From CAZAFM01 sp964484395 (GTDB lineage Bacteria > Campylobacterota > Campylobacteria > Campylobacterales > CAZAFM01): a DNA stretch of 19,817 nucleotides. Of the stretch, positions 1 through 7,848 are shown one piece after another. How positions within the stretch are numbered: the stretch's first letter is position 1; every line of letters begins with the position of its first letter. A model generated the notes under the pieces. It had not been told where the DNA came from, ran no database searches, and saw nothing but the letters and a program-made list of their open reading frames with translations. The DNA lies in NCBI GenBank assembly GCA_964484395.1, contig CAZAFM010000039.1:1-19817 (forward strand), written 5' to 3'. The translations under genes were made by a program, and so were the position numbers.

Positions 1-1125
1 AAAAAACCTGATATAGTCATAACTGATATAAGTATGCCAAAAAAAGATGGACTCACAATGGCTGCTGAGATAAAAAAAATAAAAGCAGACACACAGATAA
101 TAGTTACCACAGCTTTTAGTAGTGAAGATCTCTTTTTAAAAGCTATAGATATTGGAGTTACTAACTATGTTATTAAACCAATAGATAAAGATGTGCTTCT
201 AAGGGCGATAGATGAAGCATCTAATTATGTTAGACTTCAAAAAGAGCTAAATGAAAAGAGTAAAGAGATAGAGCTTATTTTGAACTTTCAAGAAGATATG
301 GTATTAGTTACAGATGGAAAAAAAATACTTGCTTCAAACAAATCTTTTCTGAACTTTTTTGAAAAAAGTAGTGTAGAGGAGTTTAATGAAGCTTATGAAT
401 CTATAGGTGATATATTTTTAAAAGAGGATGGGCTTGTTTTTAGTGATGAGAGTAAAAACTGGACAGAGAGACTAGACCAAGCCAAAAAGCATCAAAACAA
501 GGTCAAGATAAAAGATAAGGGTAATGATTATAAAATCTTCATGCTAAAGTTCAACACCACAAGGGGTGAAAAAGATATATTTGTAATCTCATTTACTGAT
601 ATTACAGATATAGAGATGGAGATGTATAAAATCCAAAAACAAGCAGATACTGATAATCTAACTGGCATTTTTAATAGACAACGATTTGATAAGATACTAG
701 AAAGAGAGATAAAAAGCATATCCCACTCAACTAAAAAAAGCTCACTTTTGATGTTTGATATTGATCATTTCAAAAATATAAATGACACTTATGGGCATCT
801 AGTTGGTGATGAGGTGTTAAAAAGTTTGGTTAAGATAGTTCATACTAATATTAGATTTAATGATGTTTTTGCAAGATGGGGTGGTGAAGAGTTTATGATA
901 CTAGCCCCGGATACGACTTTGCATGATGCAACTATATTTGCAGAGAAGTTACGAAGTGCCATAAAAGATGGAAGTTTTATCGATAATATACCTGTATCAT
1001 GTAGTTTTGGTGTAACAAATATAGAGGGTAGTGATAGTGTAAAAAGTGTCGTTGATAGGGTTGATAAAGCTCTTTATAGTGCTAAACAAAATGGGAGAAA
1101 TAGGGTGGAGACAAGTGCTTTATAA
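1..1125 (+). CDS. Response regulator with PAS-like and GGDEF domains (diguanylate cyclase), 5' end missing
   Basis: Frame 1 is open from the first base, so the gene starts upstream of the window. The fragment is 374 residues. Residues 1-70 are the second part of a CheY-like receiver: ITDISMP holds the phospho-acceptor Asp9, and VIKPIDK holds the conserved Lys-Pro. About residues 85-210 resemble a PAS sensor domain, and 215-370 are a GGDEF domain (NLTGIFNR, FDIDHFKNIND). The active-site signature is GGEEF at about residue 294, a form compatible with catalysis. RFND, five residues before it, matches the RxxD inhibitory site for feedback by c-di-GMP. The product probably makes c-di-GMP from two GTP when a partner kinase phosphorylates it; that kinase is not visible here and may lie upstream. 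Domain calls are firm except PAS, which is weaker. Confidence 0.9.
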   Translation, partial: KKPDIVITDISMPKKDGLTMAAEIKKIKADTQIIVTTAFSSEDLFLKAIDIGVTNYVIKPIDKDVLLRAIDEASNYVRLQKELNEKSKEIELILNFQEDMVLVTDGKKILASNKSFLNFFEKSSVEEFNEAYESIGDIFLKEDGLVFSDESKNWTERLDQAKKHQNKVKIKDKGNDYKIFMLKFNTTRGEKDIFVISFTDITDIEMEMYKIQKQADTDNLTGIFNRQRFDKILEREIKSISHSTKKSSLLMFDIDHFKNINDTYGHLVGDEVLKSLVKIVHTNIRFNDVFARWGGEEFMILAPDTTLHDATIFAEKLRSAIKDGSFIDNIPVSCSFGVTNIEGSDSVKSVVDRVDKALYSAKQNGRNRVETSAL

Positions 1126-1741
1126 AGATAAAAAAAGAACTATTATATTTGATCTTGATGGAACTATAGTCAACACAGGCGTTCCAATAGCAAATACAAT
1201 AAACTATGTAAGAAGAGAGTTTGACCTATCACCACTGCCAAAGGAGTTGATACTTGAGAAGATAAACTGTCCTAGAACAGACTCACCTATGTTTTTTTAT
1301 GAAGTTCCTAGCTTTACGGAGCATCATATAGAGCTTTTTGAGACATACTACTCAAAAGCTTGCATAGAAGAGATAGAGCTTTATGAAGGTATTGGTGAGT
1401 TTTTAGAGTCTGTTCAAAGTAGTGCTAATCTTGCAGTTGCCACAAACGCCTCATCTCTTTTTGCCAAAAAGATACTAAGATCACAAGATATAGATAATAG
1501 GTTTGGTTTTATTATAGGTGCTGATATGGTAGAGAACCCAAAGCCAGACCCAGAGATGCTCCACCGTGTCTTAGAGCACTTTTGTGAAGAAAAAGAGAGT
1601 TGTGTTTTTATAGGGGATAGTCAAAAAGACCAATTAGCAGCCCTTAGTGCAGGTATTTCATACATTATGGTGGAGTGGGGGTTTAGTAGACACTCTAGTG
1701 CTATAAGGAGTGTTGAGGAGCTAAAAAACCTACTTCTCTAA
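1115..1741 (+). CDS. HAD-superfamily phosphatase (phosphoglycolate phosphatase-like)
   Basis: All four HAD motifs are present. Motif I is FDLDGTIVNT (nucleophile Asp13 and acid/base Asp15), motif II is AVATNAS, the motif III lysine is in NPKPDPEML, and motif IV is FIGDSQKDQLAA. The region between motifs I and II is a helical cap, as in subfamily IA. At 208 residues it has the usual length for small-molecule phosphatases of this group. I chose GTG at 1115 because GGTGGAG lies just upstream and the protein then starts nine residues before the motif I strand. ATG at 1091 is possible but has no ribosome site. It overlaps the end of the diguanylate cyclase by 11 bp, so the two are probably co-translated, and its 3' end overlaps hemW on the other strand by 12 bp. 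The substrate cannot be told from sequence. Confidence 0.85.
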   Translation: MLYKDKKRTIIFDLDGTIVNTGVPIANTINYVRREFDLSPLPKELILEKINCPRTDSPMFFYEVPSFTEHHIELFETYYSKACIEEIELYEGIGEFLESVQSSANLAVATNASSLFAKKILRSQDIDNRFGFIIGADMVENPKPDPEMLHRVLEHFCEEKESCVFIGDSQKDQLAALSAGISYIMVEWGFSRHSSAIRSVEELKNLLL

Positions 1742-2767
1742 AAAAAGCACAACCTCATCAGCTAGAAAAAAGTCACTGCAAAAAACTCTATCCCTATATA
1801 CAAAAACCCTACCCTCTTTTTCTAATATGTTGAGTCTGTCTTTTCGTATTATATCATCATGACTTACGCCAATATCTGATCTAAGTCCCATAAATAGTCT
1901 TTCAAAACGAAGCTCATCACTGCTTAAAGTCTCCACCTCTTGGCTCTGGTTTTGGATGTATTTTTCTACAACTTTTTGCTTAGTGATTCTACTTTTTCCT
2001 ACAAAGCCTACTGCTCCAGCCCCTATGCCTATGTACTCTTTTTGTCTCCAGTAGTTTCTGTTGTGAAGTGAAGGAGTTTTTCCATAATTTGAGACCTCAT
2101 AGTGTCTAAGACCATTGCTTTGGAGTGTTGATTTGATAAACTCTCCAAATCTACAAGAGTTCACACTCATATAGGGTTTTGAGAAAAAAGCACTTCCTTT
2201 TTCTATGCTTAAAGCGTATGCACTTATATGCTCAATATCTCTTTTTAGTAGTTCATCTAAATCGTTTTTCAAAAGTTCAAAACTATCACCCCTAACACCA
2301 TAAATCAGGTCAGCTGAGAGCCGCTCAAAGCCAGTTTTTTGTGCTAATTCTATGGCATTTAATGCTTCTTTTTTACTATGTTTTCTACCTAGGAGTGAGA
2401 GCTTTTTTTTGTCCAAACTCTGGATACCGAAGCTCACTCTTTTAACACCGAGTGCTAAAAGAGTCTTTGCAAACTCTTGGTTAAATGAGTTTGGGTTTGC
2501 TTCTATGGTTATCTCTTTTGTGTTTTTTGTATATGGTTCAAGGTGTTTAAAAAGCGCTTCATAAAAGCTAGGGCTTAAAACAGAAGGAGTTCCACCACCT
2601 ATATAGACAGTTTTAAACTCTTTTTTTTCATATCTATCTATATCTTTTTTGAAATCCTCTATTAGTGCTTTGAGATAGGAGTTTTCTAGCTCTTTTTTGC
2701 CAACAAATGAGTTAAAAGAGCAGTATGGGCACTTCGTATCACAAAATGGAATATGTATATAGAGCAC
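1730..2767 (-). CDS. hemW: Radical SAM protein HemW (heme chaperone, HemN-like)
   Basis: This 345-residue protein begins LYIHIPFCDTKCPYC, a radical-SAM CxxxCxxC motif (Cys9, Cys13, Cys16) for a [4Fe-4S] cluster. The residues after Cys16 are Ser-Phe, so the fourth cysteine of true HemN coproporphyrinogen oxidases (CxxxCxxCxC) is absent. This, with the short length, favours HemW, which binds heme and is thought to insert it into respiratory enzymes. YIGGGTPS and EANPNSF are further family motifs, and the C-terminal part matches the HemN_C region. The start is GTG at 2765-2767 with a strong AAGGAGAG site just upstream. It is divergent from the nudix gene. Databases often mislabel such proteins as oxygen-independent coproporphyrinogen III oxidase. 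Confidence 0.9.
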   Translation of the reverse strand: MLYIHIPFCDTKCPYCSFNSFVGKKELENSYLKALIEDFKKDIDRYEKKEFKTVYIGGGTPSVLSPSFYEALFKHLEPYTKNTKEITIEANPNSFNQEFAKTLLALGVKRVSFGIQSLDKKKLSLLGRKHSKKEALNAIELAQKTGFERLSADLIYGVRGDSFELLKNDLDELLKRDIEHISAYALSIEKGSAFFSKPYMSVNSCRFGEFIKSTLQSNGLRHYEVSNYGKTPSLHNRNYWRQKEYIGIGAGAVGFVGKSRITKQKVVEKYIQNQSQEVETLSSDELRFERLFMGLRSDIGVSHDDIIRKDRLNILEKEGRVFVYRDRVFCSDFFLADEVVLFLEK

Positions 2768-2810
2768 TACTCTCCTTATAGGTTTTAGTGGGTTTTTATC
2801 ATCTTTAGTT

Positions 2811-2834
2811 TAATATAGCAGATTAATTTATATT
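2811..2834 (+). promoter_or_regulatory. Candidate promoter of the nudix-lysC-hobA operon
   Basis: Two -10-like hexamers lie on the plus strand: TAATAT at 2811-2816 and TATATT at 2829-2834. The first overlaps the hemW -10 on the other strand, so the two promoters could compete. The second would leave a leader of only about 7 nt before ATG 2848, which has no evident Shine-Dalgarno sequence. Only 80 bp separate the divergent coding regions, so the head promoter of the long operon should lie here, but which hexamer is used cannot be decided. Confidence 0.35.
2812..2820 (-). promoter_or_regulatory. Candidate extended -10 promoter of hemW
   Basis: On the minus strand TGCTATATT fits an extended -10 element (TGn followed by TATATT). 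It would start transcription near 2805 and give a leader of about 38 nt holding the AAGGAGAG ribosome site. No clear -35 is seen, as is usual for sigma-70 promoters in this phylum. This is a pattern match only. Confidence 0.4.
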
Positions 2835-2847
2835 ATTGGCTTTTAAA

Positions 2848-3327
2848 ATGAGTAAAAAAAACGGGACTAAAAACTATAGACCAAATGTAGCAGCTATAAT
2901 CCTCTCATCAAAATATCCTGAGAGGTGTGAACTAATGGTAGCTTTGAGAAATGATATTAAAGATGCTTGGCAGTTTCCACAAGGTGGGATAGATGCTGAT
3001 GAGACTCCAGAAGTTGCTCTTTTTCGTGAGCTAAAAGAGGAGATTGGCACTGATAAGATAGAGATTGTTGGTGAGTATCCAGGATGGCTTAGCTATGACT
3101 TTCCAAGAGGCGTGGCAAAAAAGATGTACCCTTATGATGGTCAGATGCAGAAGTACTTTTTGGTACGCCTAAAAAGTGAAGCGAAGATAGATCTTAAAAC
3201 AAAGCATCCAGAGTTTAGTGAGTATAAATTCGTAGATGTAAAAGATGTATTTAGCTCTGTGACACAGTTTAAGAAGGCTGTTTACAAAAAAGTAATTGAC
3301 TATTTCAAAAAAGAAGGATATCTGTAG
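2848..3327 (+). CDS. rppH: RNA pyrophosphohydrolase (RppH/NudA nudix hydrolase)
   Basis: This 159-residue nudix hydrolase opens with YRPNVAAII and carries WQFPQGGID, both typical of RppH and of Helicobacter NudA. The nudix box GX5EX7REUXEEXGU is complete (GGIDADE...RELKEEIG) and supplies the Mg-binding glutamates. Family members remove pyrophosphate from the 5' end of mRNA to start decay, and also cleave diadenosine polyphosphates. An in-frame TTG at 2836 is possible, but ATG 2848 places the start where relatives begin. There is no good ribosome site for either. It is the first gene of the long plus-strand operon, and its stop codon shares one base with the lysC start. The pairing with lysC is the arrangement I recall from Helicobacter and Campylobacter. 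Confidence 0.93.
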   Translation: MSKKNGTKNYRPNVAAIILSSKYPERCELMVALRNDIKDAWQFPQGGIDADETPEVALFRELKEEIGTDKIEIVGEYPGWLSYDFPRGVAKKMYPYDGQMQKYFLVRLKSEAKIDLKTKHPEFSEYKFVDVKDVFSSVTQFKKAVYKKVIDYFKKEGYL

Positions 3328-4532
3328 TGCTTGTAGTGCAAAAGTATGGAGGTACAAGTGTTGGTGACCTCAGCAGGATAGAGAGTGTTGCAAAAAGAGT
3401 GGCAACTACCAGAAATAGCGGAAATGGAGTTGTGGTAGTAGTCTCAGCTATGAGTGGTGAGACAAACAAGCTAATAGAGTACGCAGAGTATTTCTCTAAA
3501 ACCCCGCCAACTAGAGAGATGGATATGCTTTTAAGCTCAGGAGAGCGAGTAACTGCTTCACTTCTTTCAATTGCCCTTCAAGAGATGGGTTATCAAGCGG
3601 TTGCTATGACTGGCAGACAGGCAAAAATCATCACTGATAGTACTCATACAAAGGCTAGGATTGACAAAATAGACCCAGAAGTTATGAAAAAAGCCCTTGA
3701 TGAAGGTAATATAGTAGTAGTTGCTGGTTTTCAAGGGGTAAATACACAAGGGCTAGTAACAACACTTGGTAGAGGTGGAAGTGATCTTAGTGCAGTGGCT
3801 ATAGCAGGGGCTTTAAATGCAGAGCTTTGTGAGATATATACAGATGTAGATGGAGTCTACACTACTGACCCTCGCATAGAGCCAAAAGCTAGAAAGCTTG
3901 AAAAGATAAGCTATGATGAGATGCTAGAACTTGCCTCAATGGGTGCAAAGGTGCTTCAAAACCGATCAGTGGAGCTAGCTAAAAAGCTAAATGTAAATCT
4001 AGTAACAAGAAGCAGTTTTAATGAAAATGAAGGAACCTTAATAACAAAGGAAGAGAACATTATGGAAAAACCAATAGTTAGTGGTATAGCGCTGGATAAA
4101 AACCAAGCTAGAGTTAGTATGAGAAATATAGAGGATAGTCCGGGTATTGCTGCTGAGATATTTTCACTTCTAGCAAGTGAATCTGTAAATGTGGATATGA
4201 TAGTCCAAACCATAGGGCATGAAGGTAAAACAAATCTTGATTTTACTGTTCCTGAGAGTGAGATAGAGATTACTCAAAAAGAGCTAGCAAAGTATGAGAA
4301 GAGGGCAGAGCAGATAGAGTATGATGGAGAGATTGCTAAAGTATCAATTGTAGGAGTAGGGATGAAATCCCATAGTGGAGTAGCTGCAAAGGCGTTTAGT
4401 ACATTAGCAAAAGAGAACATCAACATAAGAATGATAAGTACAAGTGAGATAAAAATATCAATGGTGATAGATGAAAAGTATAGTGAGCTAGCGGTAAGGG
4501 CACTTCATGGTGCTTATGAGCTAGATAACTAG
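3327..4532 (+). CDS. lysC: Aspartate kinase
   Basis: Aspartokinase phosphorylates L-aspartate with ATP, the first step to lysine, diaminopimelate, threonine and methionine. In this 401-residue protein the kinase domain (about 1-230) has QKYGGTSVG at the N-terminus, the loop TTLGRGGSDLSAVA and YTDVDGVYTTDPRI. About residues 250-401 hold two ACT domains (SMRNIEDSPGIAAEIFS and KVSIVGVGMKSHSGVAAKAF) that bind the feedback amino acid. Length and layout match the monofunctional, lysine/threonine-regulated class. The start is GTG, preceded by AAGAAGGA. It overlaps the nudix stop by one base and is 8 bp before hobA. Diaminopimelate also feeds peptidoglycan, the substrate of the cell-shape peptidase further down the operon. 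A possible internal start is listed separately. Confidence 0.96.
   Translation: MLVVQKYGGTSVGDLSRIESVAKRVATTRNSGNGVVVVVSAMSGETNKLIEYAEYFSKTPPTREMDMLLSSGERVTASLLSIALQEMGYQAVAMTGRQAKIITDSTHTKARIDKIDPEVMKKALDEGNIVVVAGFQGVNTQGLVTTLGRGGSDLSAVAIAGALNAELCEIYTDVDGVYTTDPRIEPKARKLEKISYDEMLELASMGAKVLQNRSVELAKKLNVNLVTRSSFNENEGTLITKEENIMEKPIVSGIALDKNQARVSMRNIEDSPGIAAEIFSLLASESVNVDMIVQTIGHEGKTNLDFTVPESEIEITQKELAKYEKRAEQIEYDGEIAKVSIVGVGMKSHSGVAAKAFSTLAKENINIRMISTSEIKISMVIDEKYSELAVRALHGAYELDN
4046..4064 (+). promoter_or_regulatory. Candidate internal ribosome site and ATG for a separate aspartokinase beta subunit
   Basis: Inside lysC, AAAGGAAG at 4046-4053 is followed after 8 bases by an in-frame ATG at 4062, codon 246. 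The product (MEKPIVSG...) would be 156 residues, made of the two ACT domains only. Aspartokinases of Bacillus and Corynebacterium make such a beta subunit from an in-frame internal start and form alpha2beta2 enzymes. Here this is inferred from the site and its position at the domain border; a purine-rich match could arise by chance in AT-rich DNA. Confidence 0.4.
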
Positions 4533-4540
4533 GAGCAGTT

Positions 4541-5095
4541 ATGAAAGATCTCTTTCAGTGGACTATAGAGACTATTAGGGATGATAAGTCTAAGCCAAAC
4601 TGGATAGAAGAGAAGAAGTATGAGTGGGTTTTGTTAGTCAAAAACTGCCTTAGCCGTCTTCTTGAAGGCTATAGTATTGTGGTTGTGACTGATAGAGAGA
4701 GGGAGTGGTTTGGAAAATACATAGTTGAGAGTATAAACCGTCCTTCTAAAAACCGACCCTTTATACCACTATATGGGATTAACTCTATATATCCATACTA
4801 TGAGTTTCTAAAGGGTGATGAGAGTATGGAGCATCTAAACGATATGCTCTCCATATCTTTTAGTGACAAATACCTCTACTGGTATATAGGTAACTATAGT
4901 TGTGAGCATGCTAAGCTAGCACTTGATAGAGATGAGAGCTTTTTGTGGGTGATAGATGATGAGTTTCAAAACAGCTTCTACTTCTCAGGGGCTGATGATT
5001 TGCTTGATTTTAAGCTTATGCAACTTTTTAGGATATTTGACAAAACACTAAATGCAACTCTATTTAATGAGATAAACATAGATGAAGAGGAGTAG
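4541..5095 (+). CDS. hobA: HobA, DnaA-binding initiation factor
   Basis: I recognise this 184-residue protein as HobA from its sequence (MKDLFQWTIETIRDD, WLLLVK-like EWVLLVKNCLSRLLEG, IPLYGINSIYP) and from its place between lysC and holB. HobA is known from Helicobacter and Campylobacter. It has a SIS-like fold related to DiaA, forms a tetramer and bridges DnaA molecules at oriC to promote assembly of the initiation complex. A clear ribosome site, AGGAG, lies six bases before the ATG. The C-terminus is acidic (NIDEEE), and its last 14 bp also encode the start of holB, so the two should be translated together. It is one of the best phylum markers in the window. Confidence 0.92.
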   Translation: MKDLFQWTIETIRDDKSKPNWIEEKKYEWVLLVKNCLSRLLEGYSIVVVTDREREWFGKYIVESINRPSKNRPFIPLYGINSIYPYYEFLKGDESMEHLNDMLSISFSDKYLYWYIGNYSCEHAKLALDRDESFLWVIDDEFQNSFYFSGADDLLDFKLMQLFRIFDKTLNATLFNEINIDEEE

Positions 5096-5705
5096 TATTT
5101 ACATTACCGAAGACTTTGATAGTGTCATAGATGAGATAGTGCGAAGCTCAGAAGGGCTTGAGATAAAGCAGTTTATTAAAGAGGATTTTTTGATAGATGA
5201 CTCAAAAGATGTAGCAAAAGAGGCATATATAACCTCTGAGAGAGGAAAGCTAATCATTATATGTGCAAAGAGCTTTAATCCTTTTTCTCAAAACTCTCTT
5301 CTAAAAATACTAGAAGAGCCACCAGATAATACATACTTCAAAATCATCTCCCCTTCAAAAACCGCTCTTTTGCCAACCATAAGATCACGGCTTCCAGTGG
5401 AGAAAAGAAGATCTAGTGTGAAAAGAGAGGATTTTCCTTTAGATGTTCAAAAGATGGATTTAAAGGATATATTTGAGTTTTTGAAAAAGTATCAATACTT
5501 GAGCAAGGATGAGACTATAAAGCTTATAGAATCTATGTTTGAAGAGGTGATAAAAGCTAGAATACCACTTAGAGAAAAGGAGTTAAAAGCTTTTGATAGA
5601 GCATGTAAGCTTGTCTATCTAAATGAGAGAAGTGGAAATGTACTTATGCATCTTCTGCTTTGTATTTTTAGAAGGAGTAGGCTTGAGGGCAAAACTTTTA
5701 GGTAG
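5082..5705 (+). CDS. holB: DNA polymerase III delta' subunit
   Basis: This is the clamp-loader subunit delta', which acts with delta and DnaX to place the sliding clamp on primed DNA. The sequence has the delta' signature FSQNSLLKILEEPPDNTYF followed by a sensor-like segment ending TIRSRLP. At 207 residues it is much shorter than E. coli delta' (334) but close to the roughly 220-residue version I recall in Helicobacter. It lacks a Walker A P-loop and the zinc-finger cysteines, as expected for a delta' that does not bind ATP. The ATG at 5082 lies in the last codons of hobA (14 bp overlap), and the 3' end overlaps folP by 23 bp. Coupling to HobA may tie initiation and elongation factors together. 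Confidence 0.85.
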   Translation: MKRSSIYITEDFDSVIDEIVRSSEGLEIKQFIKEDFLIDDSKDVAKEAYITSERGKLIIICAKSFNPFSQNSLLKILEEPPDNTYFKIISPSKTALLPTIRSRLPVEKRRSSVKREDFPLDVQKMDLKDIFEFLKKYQYLSKDETIKLIESMFEEVIKARIPLREKELKAFDRACKLVYLNERSGNVLMHLLLCIFRRSRLEGKTFR

Positions 5706-6843
5706 AGACTGTAACCTGCAAACTCTTTTTAAAAAACTAGAAGTGAGCAGTGAGGGCATATCTATTATGACCAAAAAAGCCAACACATACACTATCTTTC
5801 TTCAAGACCTAAAATGTGCAAGTGCAAATATCCTAAAGCAAGATATTCTCTCAATTGGAGGTGAATTAGCACTTCCTTATTATGTGGCGGGGTGTCTGAA
5901 AGATAGAACTGATGGTGTTTTGATAGCTACGGAGTATCAGTTAAAAAAGCTAGCTATTAAAGCAAAAAAACAACCATTTTGCCTAAAAGAGCTTCCAGAA
6001 ATCATAGAGTCCATAGTGCAAAAAAACAACCACAAAAAAGAGATAATGGGCGTACTAAATCTAAATGAGGATAGCTTCTTTAAGGAGAGTAGAAGTAGTA
6101 GTAAAGATGCTTTAAAAAAGATAGAGCAGATGATAGAGGATGGAGCTAGTATTGTTGACTTAGGAGCTGTCTCATCCCGTCCTGGAAGTGAGTGGGTTAG
6201 CTTTGAAGAGGAGTTAGGGCGTATAGAATCTGTAGTTAGAGAGATATATAGTAGTGGAATCTACAAAGATGCTAGATTTAGTATAGATACCATAAACCCT
6301 AAGATAGCTGAGTTTTGCTTAGATAGAGGCTTTAGCATACTAAATGACATAGATGGATTAAGCAATATAGAAAACGCAAAAATTGTAGCAAAATATGGTG
6401 CAAGTGTTGTCATAATGCATAAAAAAGGCACTCCTAAAAATATGCAAGTTAATCCTCAATATGAAGATGTGGTGCTTGAGGTTGAGGATTTTTTTAGGGA
6501 TAGAGTTTTTGTAGCCAAATCGCAAGGAATCAAAGATATAATCCTAGATGTGGGTATAGGTTTTGGAAAAAACTTGGAGCACAACTTAGAACTTATTAGA
6601 AACTTAGAACATTTTAAAACTTTAGGATTTCCCCTGCTAGTTGGTGCTAGTAGAAAATCTATGATAGATAGAATTTCACACAGTAAGCCTCAAGAGAGAC
6701 TTGCAGGAACTTTAGCACTTCATCTAGAAGCTTTGAAAAATGGAGCTTCTATTATAAGGGCACATGATGTAAAAGAGCATATTCAAGCACTAAGAGTGCA
6801 AGAGGCTCTAAGAGGTATATATGACTCAAAAACAGATGAGTGA
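5683..6843 (+). CDS. folP: Dihydropteroate synthase with N-terminal extension
   Basis: DHPS joins p-aminobenzoate to 6-hydroxymethyl-dihydropterin pyrophosphate in folate synthesis and is the sulfonamide target. The catalytic barrel begins at about residue 120 of 386. It has MGVLNLNEDSFF, SIDT (Asp202), ILNDIDG, VVIMHKKGTPKNMQ, DVGIGFGKNLEHNL, GASRKSM (Lys325) and RAHDV (Arg359). The first loop reads NLNEDSFF instead of the common NVTPDSFSDG, probably a lineage feature. Residues 1-115 are an extension absent from E. coli FolP; I recall a similar length (about 380) in Helicobacter. The start is TTG at 5683, five bases after GAAGGAG. Upstream in-frame codons are possible but lie deep inside holB. 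It overlaps the next gene by 23 bp. Confidence 0.92.
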   Translation: MRAKLLGRDCNLQTLFKKLEVSSEGISIMTKKANTYTIFLQDLKCASANILKQDILSIGGELALPYYVAGCLKDRTDGVLIATEYQLKKLAIKAKKQPFCLKELPEIIESIVQKNNHKKEIMGVLNLNEDSFFKESRSSSKDALKKIEQMIEDGASIVDLGAVSSRPGSEWVSFEEELGRIESVVREIYSSGIYKDARFSIDTINPKIAEFCLDRGFSILNDIDGLSNIENAKIVAKYGASVVIMHKKGTPKNMQVNPQYEDVVLEVEDFFRDRVFVAKSQGIKDIILDVGIGFGKNLEHNLELIRNLEHFKTLGFPLLVGASRKSMIDRISHSKPQERLAGTLALHLEALKNGASIIRAHDVKEHIQALRVQEALRGIYDSKTDE

Positions 6844-7828
6844 AGCCCTTGAAAAGCTAGGGGTAAACAAAAAAGAGTATGAAGGTCGCTCTTTTGCTGA
6901 GGTAGAGTCTTTGTACAAAAAATATGAAAGAGAGTTTATAGAGAGCAGAAAGTCTCTACTTGATGAGTTTTTTAGAAGTGATAGCAAAATCCAAGCAGTT
7001 ACAAATCCAGATGATGAGGTTACAATTGATGATAGTGTAATCATCTCAGAATATCTAGAGGAGGCAAAGAAGATTATCAAATCAAAATCTAGTCCCTATG
7101 CCTTTTTGGAGAGATGTATAAAAGAACTAAACCAAGCCGAGCTAGATATACTTGCTGATGCAGTTGATGGGCTTACTGGTTCTGATTACTTTTTGTTCGC
7201 ACTAAGGGCTAAGAAGCATGAGCTAATCTTTAGCTGGACAGATGATATTAAAGAGGCTCTAAAAGATGTAGATGATGCTGAGAGTTTTACGATATTAAAG
7301 GACATAAAAAACAAAAATGGAAATATAAATCGTCTTAAGGAGCTGCACAAAAAGCTAACAGATCCAAAATGGAAGGAAAATTTTTTAAATACAGCTAATC
7401 TTAGAAATCTCATCATAGGCGGATATATGGATGAGTATCGCAGTGAGGCTTATAAGGAGTATTATGAAGAGACAGTTTATAAGCAAGATGTAATTTCCAA
7501 AATCTTAAAAGTTACAAAAAACTACTCAAGAGACCATCTAGAGAGTAAAAAGCTAAGTGACTTAAAAAATATATTTGAACACTATAGAAAAGAGTATGAG
7601 AGGATTAAAAAAGAGAAGGAGGCGGTTAGAAAATATATCACTCTATTTAGAGAAGCTATTGAGAGTAAATATGACGAAAGAGAGCTTAATAAATTAATGG
7701 GTAATATGTTTGTTGAACTAAACGAAAATGGTGTGAAAAAAATAATAGATGCTTTAGCTGATGCAAGCCCTAATATGTCAGAGAGAATAAGAATCTCCCT
7801 GCTTGAGAGCCACACAAAAAATTATTAA
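6821..7828 (+). CDS. Uncharacterised charged, helical protein
   Basis: I do not recognise this family. The product is 335 residues, very rich in Lys and Glu, with one cysteine and no signal peptide or membrane segment, so it should be cytoplasmic. Almost all of it looks helical. Residues about 20-50 and 240-285 (KNIFEHYRKEYERIKKEKEA) look like coiled coil. The first 30 residues (LEKLGVNKKEYEGRSFAEVE) faintly resemble a small helix-extension-helix fold; this is weak. ATG 6821 has AGAGG six bases upstream and overlaps folP by 23 bp; ATG 6836 is an alternative. A 20 bp gap leads to the peptidoglycan peptidase gene, whose expression it may share. Base composition is like its neighbours. Confidence 0.85.
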   Translation: MTQKQMSEALEKLGVNKKEYEGRSFAEVESLYKKYEREFIESRKSLLDEFFRSDSKIQAVTNPDDEVTIDDSVIISEYLEEAKKIIKSKSSPYAFLERCIKELNQAELDILADAVDGLTGSDYFLFALRAKKHELIFSWTDDIKEALKDVDDAESFTILKDIKNKNGNINRLKELHKKLTDPKWKENFLNTANLRNLIIGGYMDEYRSEAYKEYYEETVYKQDVISKILKVTKNYSRDHLESKKLSDLKNIFEHYRKEYERIKKEKEAVRKYITLFREAIESKYDERELNKLMGNMFVELNENGVKKIIDALADASPNMSERIRISLLESHTKNY

Positions 7829-7848
7829 AAGAGAATTAAGGAGGATTG

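Noticed and set aside
1046..1114. Upstream extension of the HAD phosphatase
   Set aside because: It would overlap the GGDEF gene by 80 bp and add residues with no family match; GTG 1115 has the ribosome site.
2403..2410. T8 tract in hemW, and a similar T8 at 15731-15738 in the permease gene, as phase-variation switches
   Set aside because: Phase variation in this phylum mostly uses long G/C tracts; eight T in AT-rich DNA is common and both genes are intact housekeeping genes.
6826..7815. Three open frames on the minus strand (84, 76 and 77 codons)
   Set aside because: All are Ser/Leu/Phe-rich mirrors of the Lys/Glu-rich helical protein on the plus strand.
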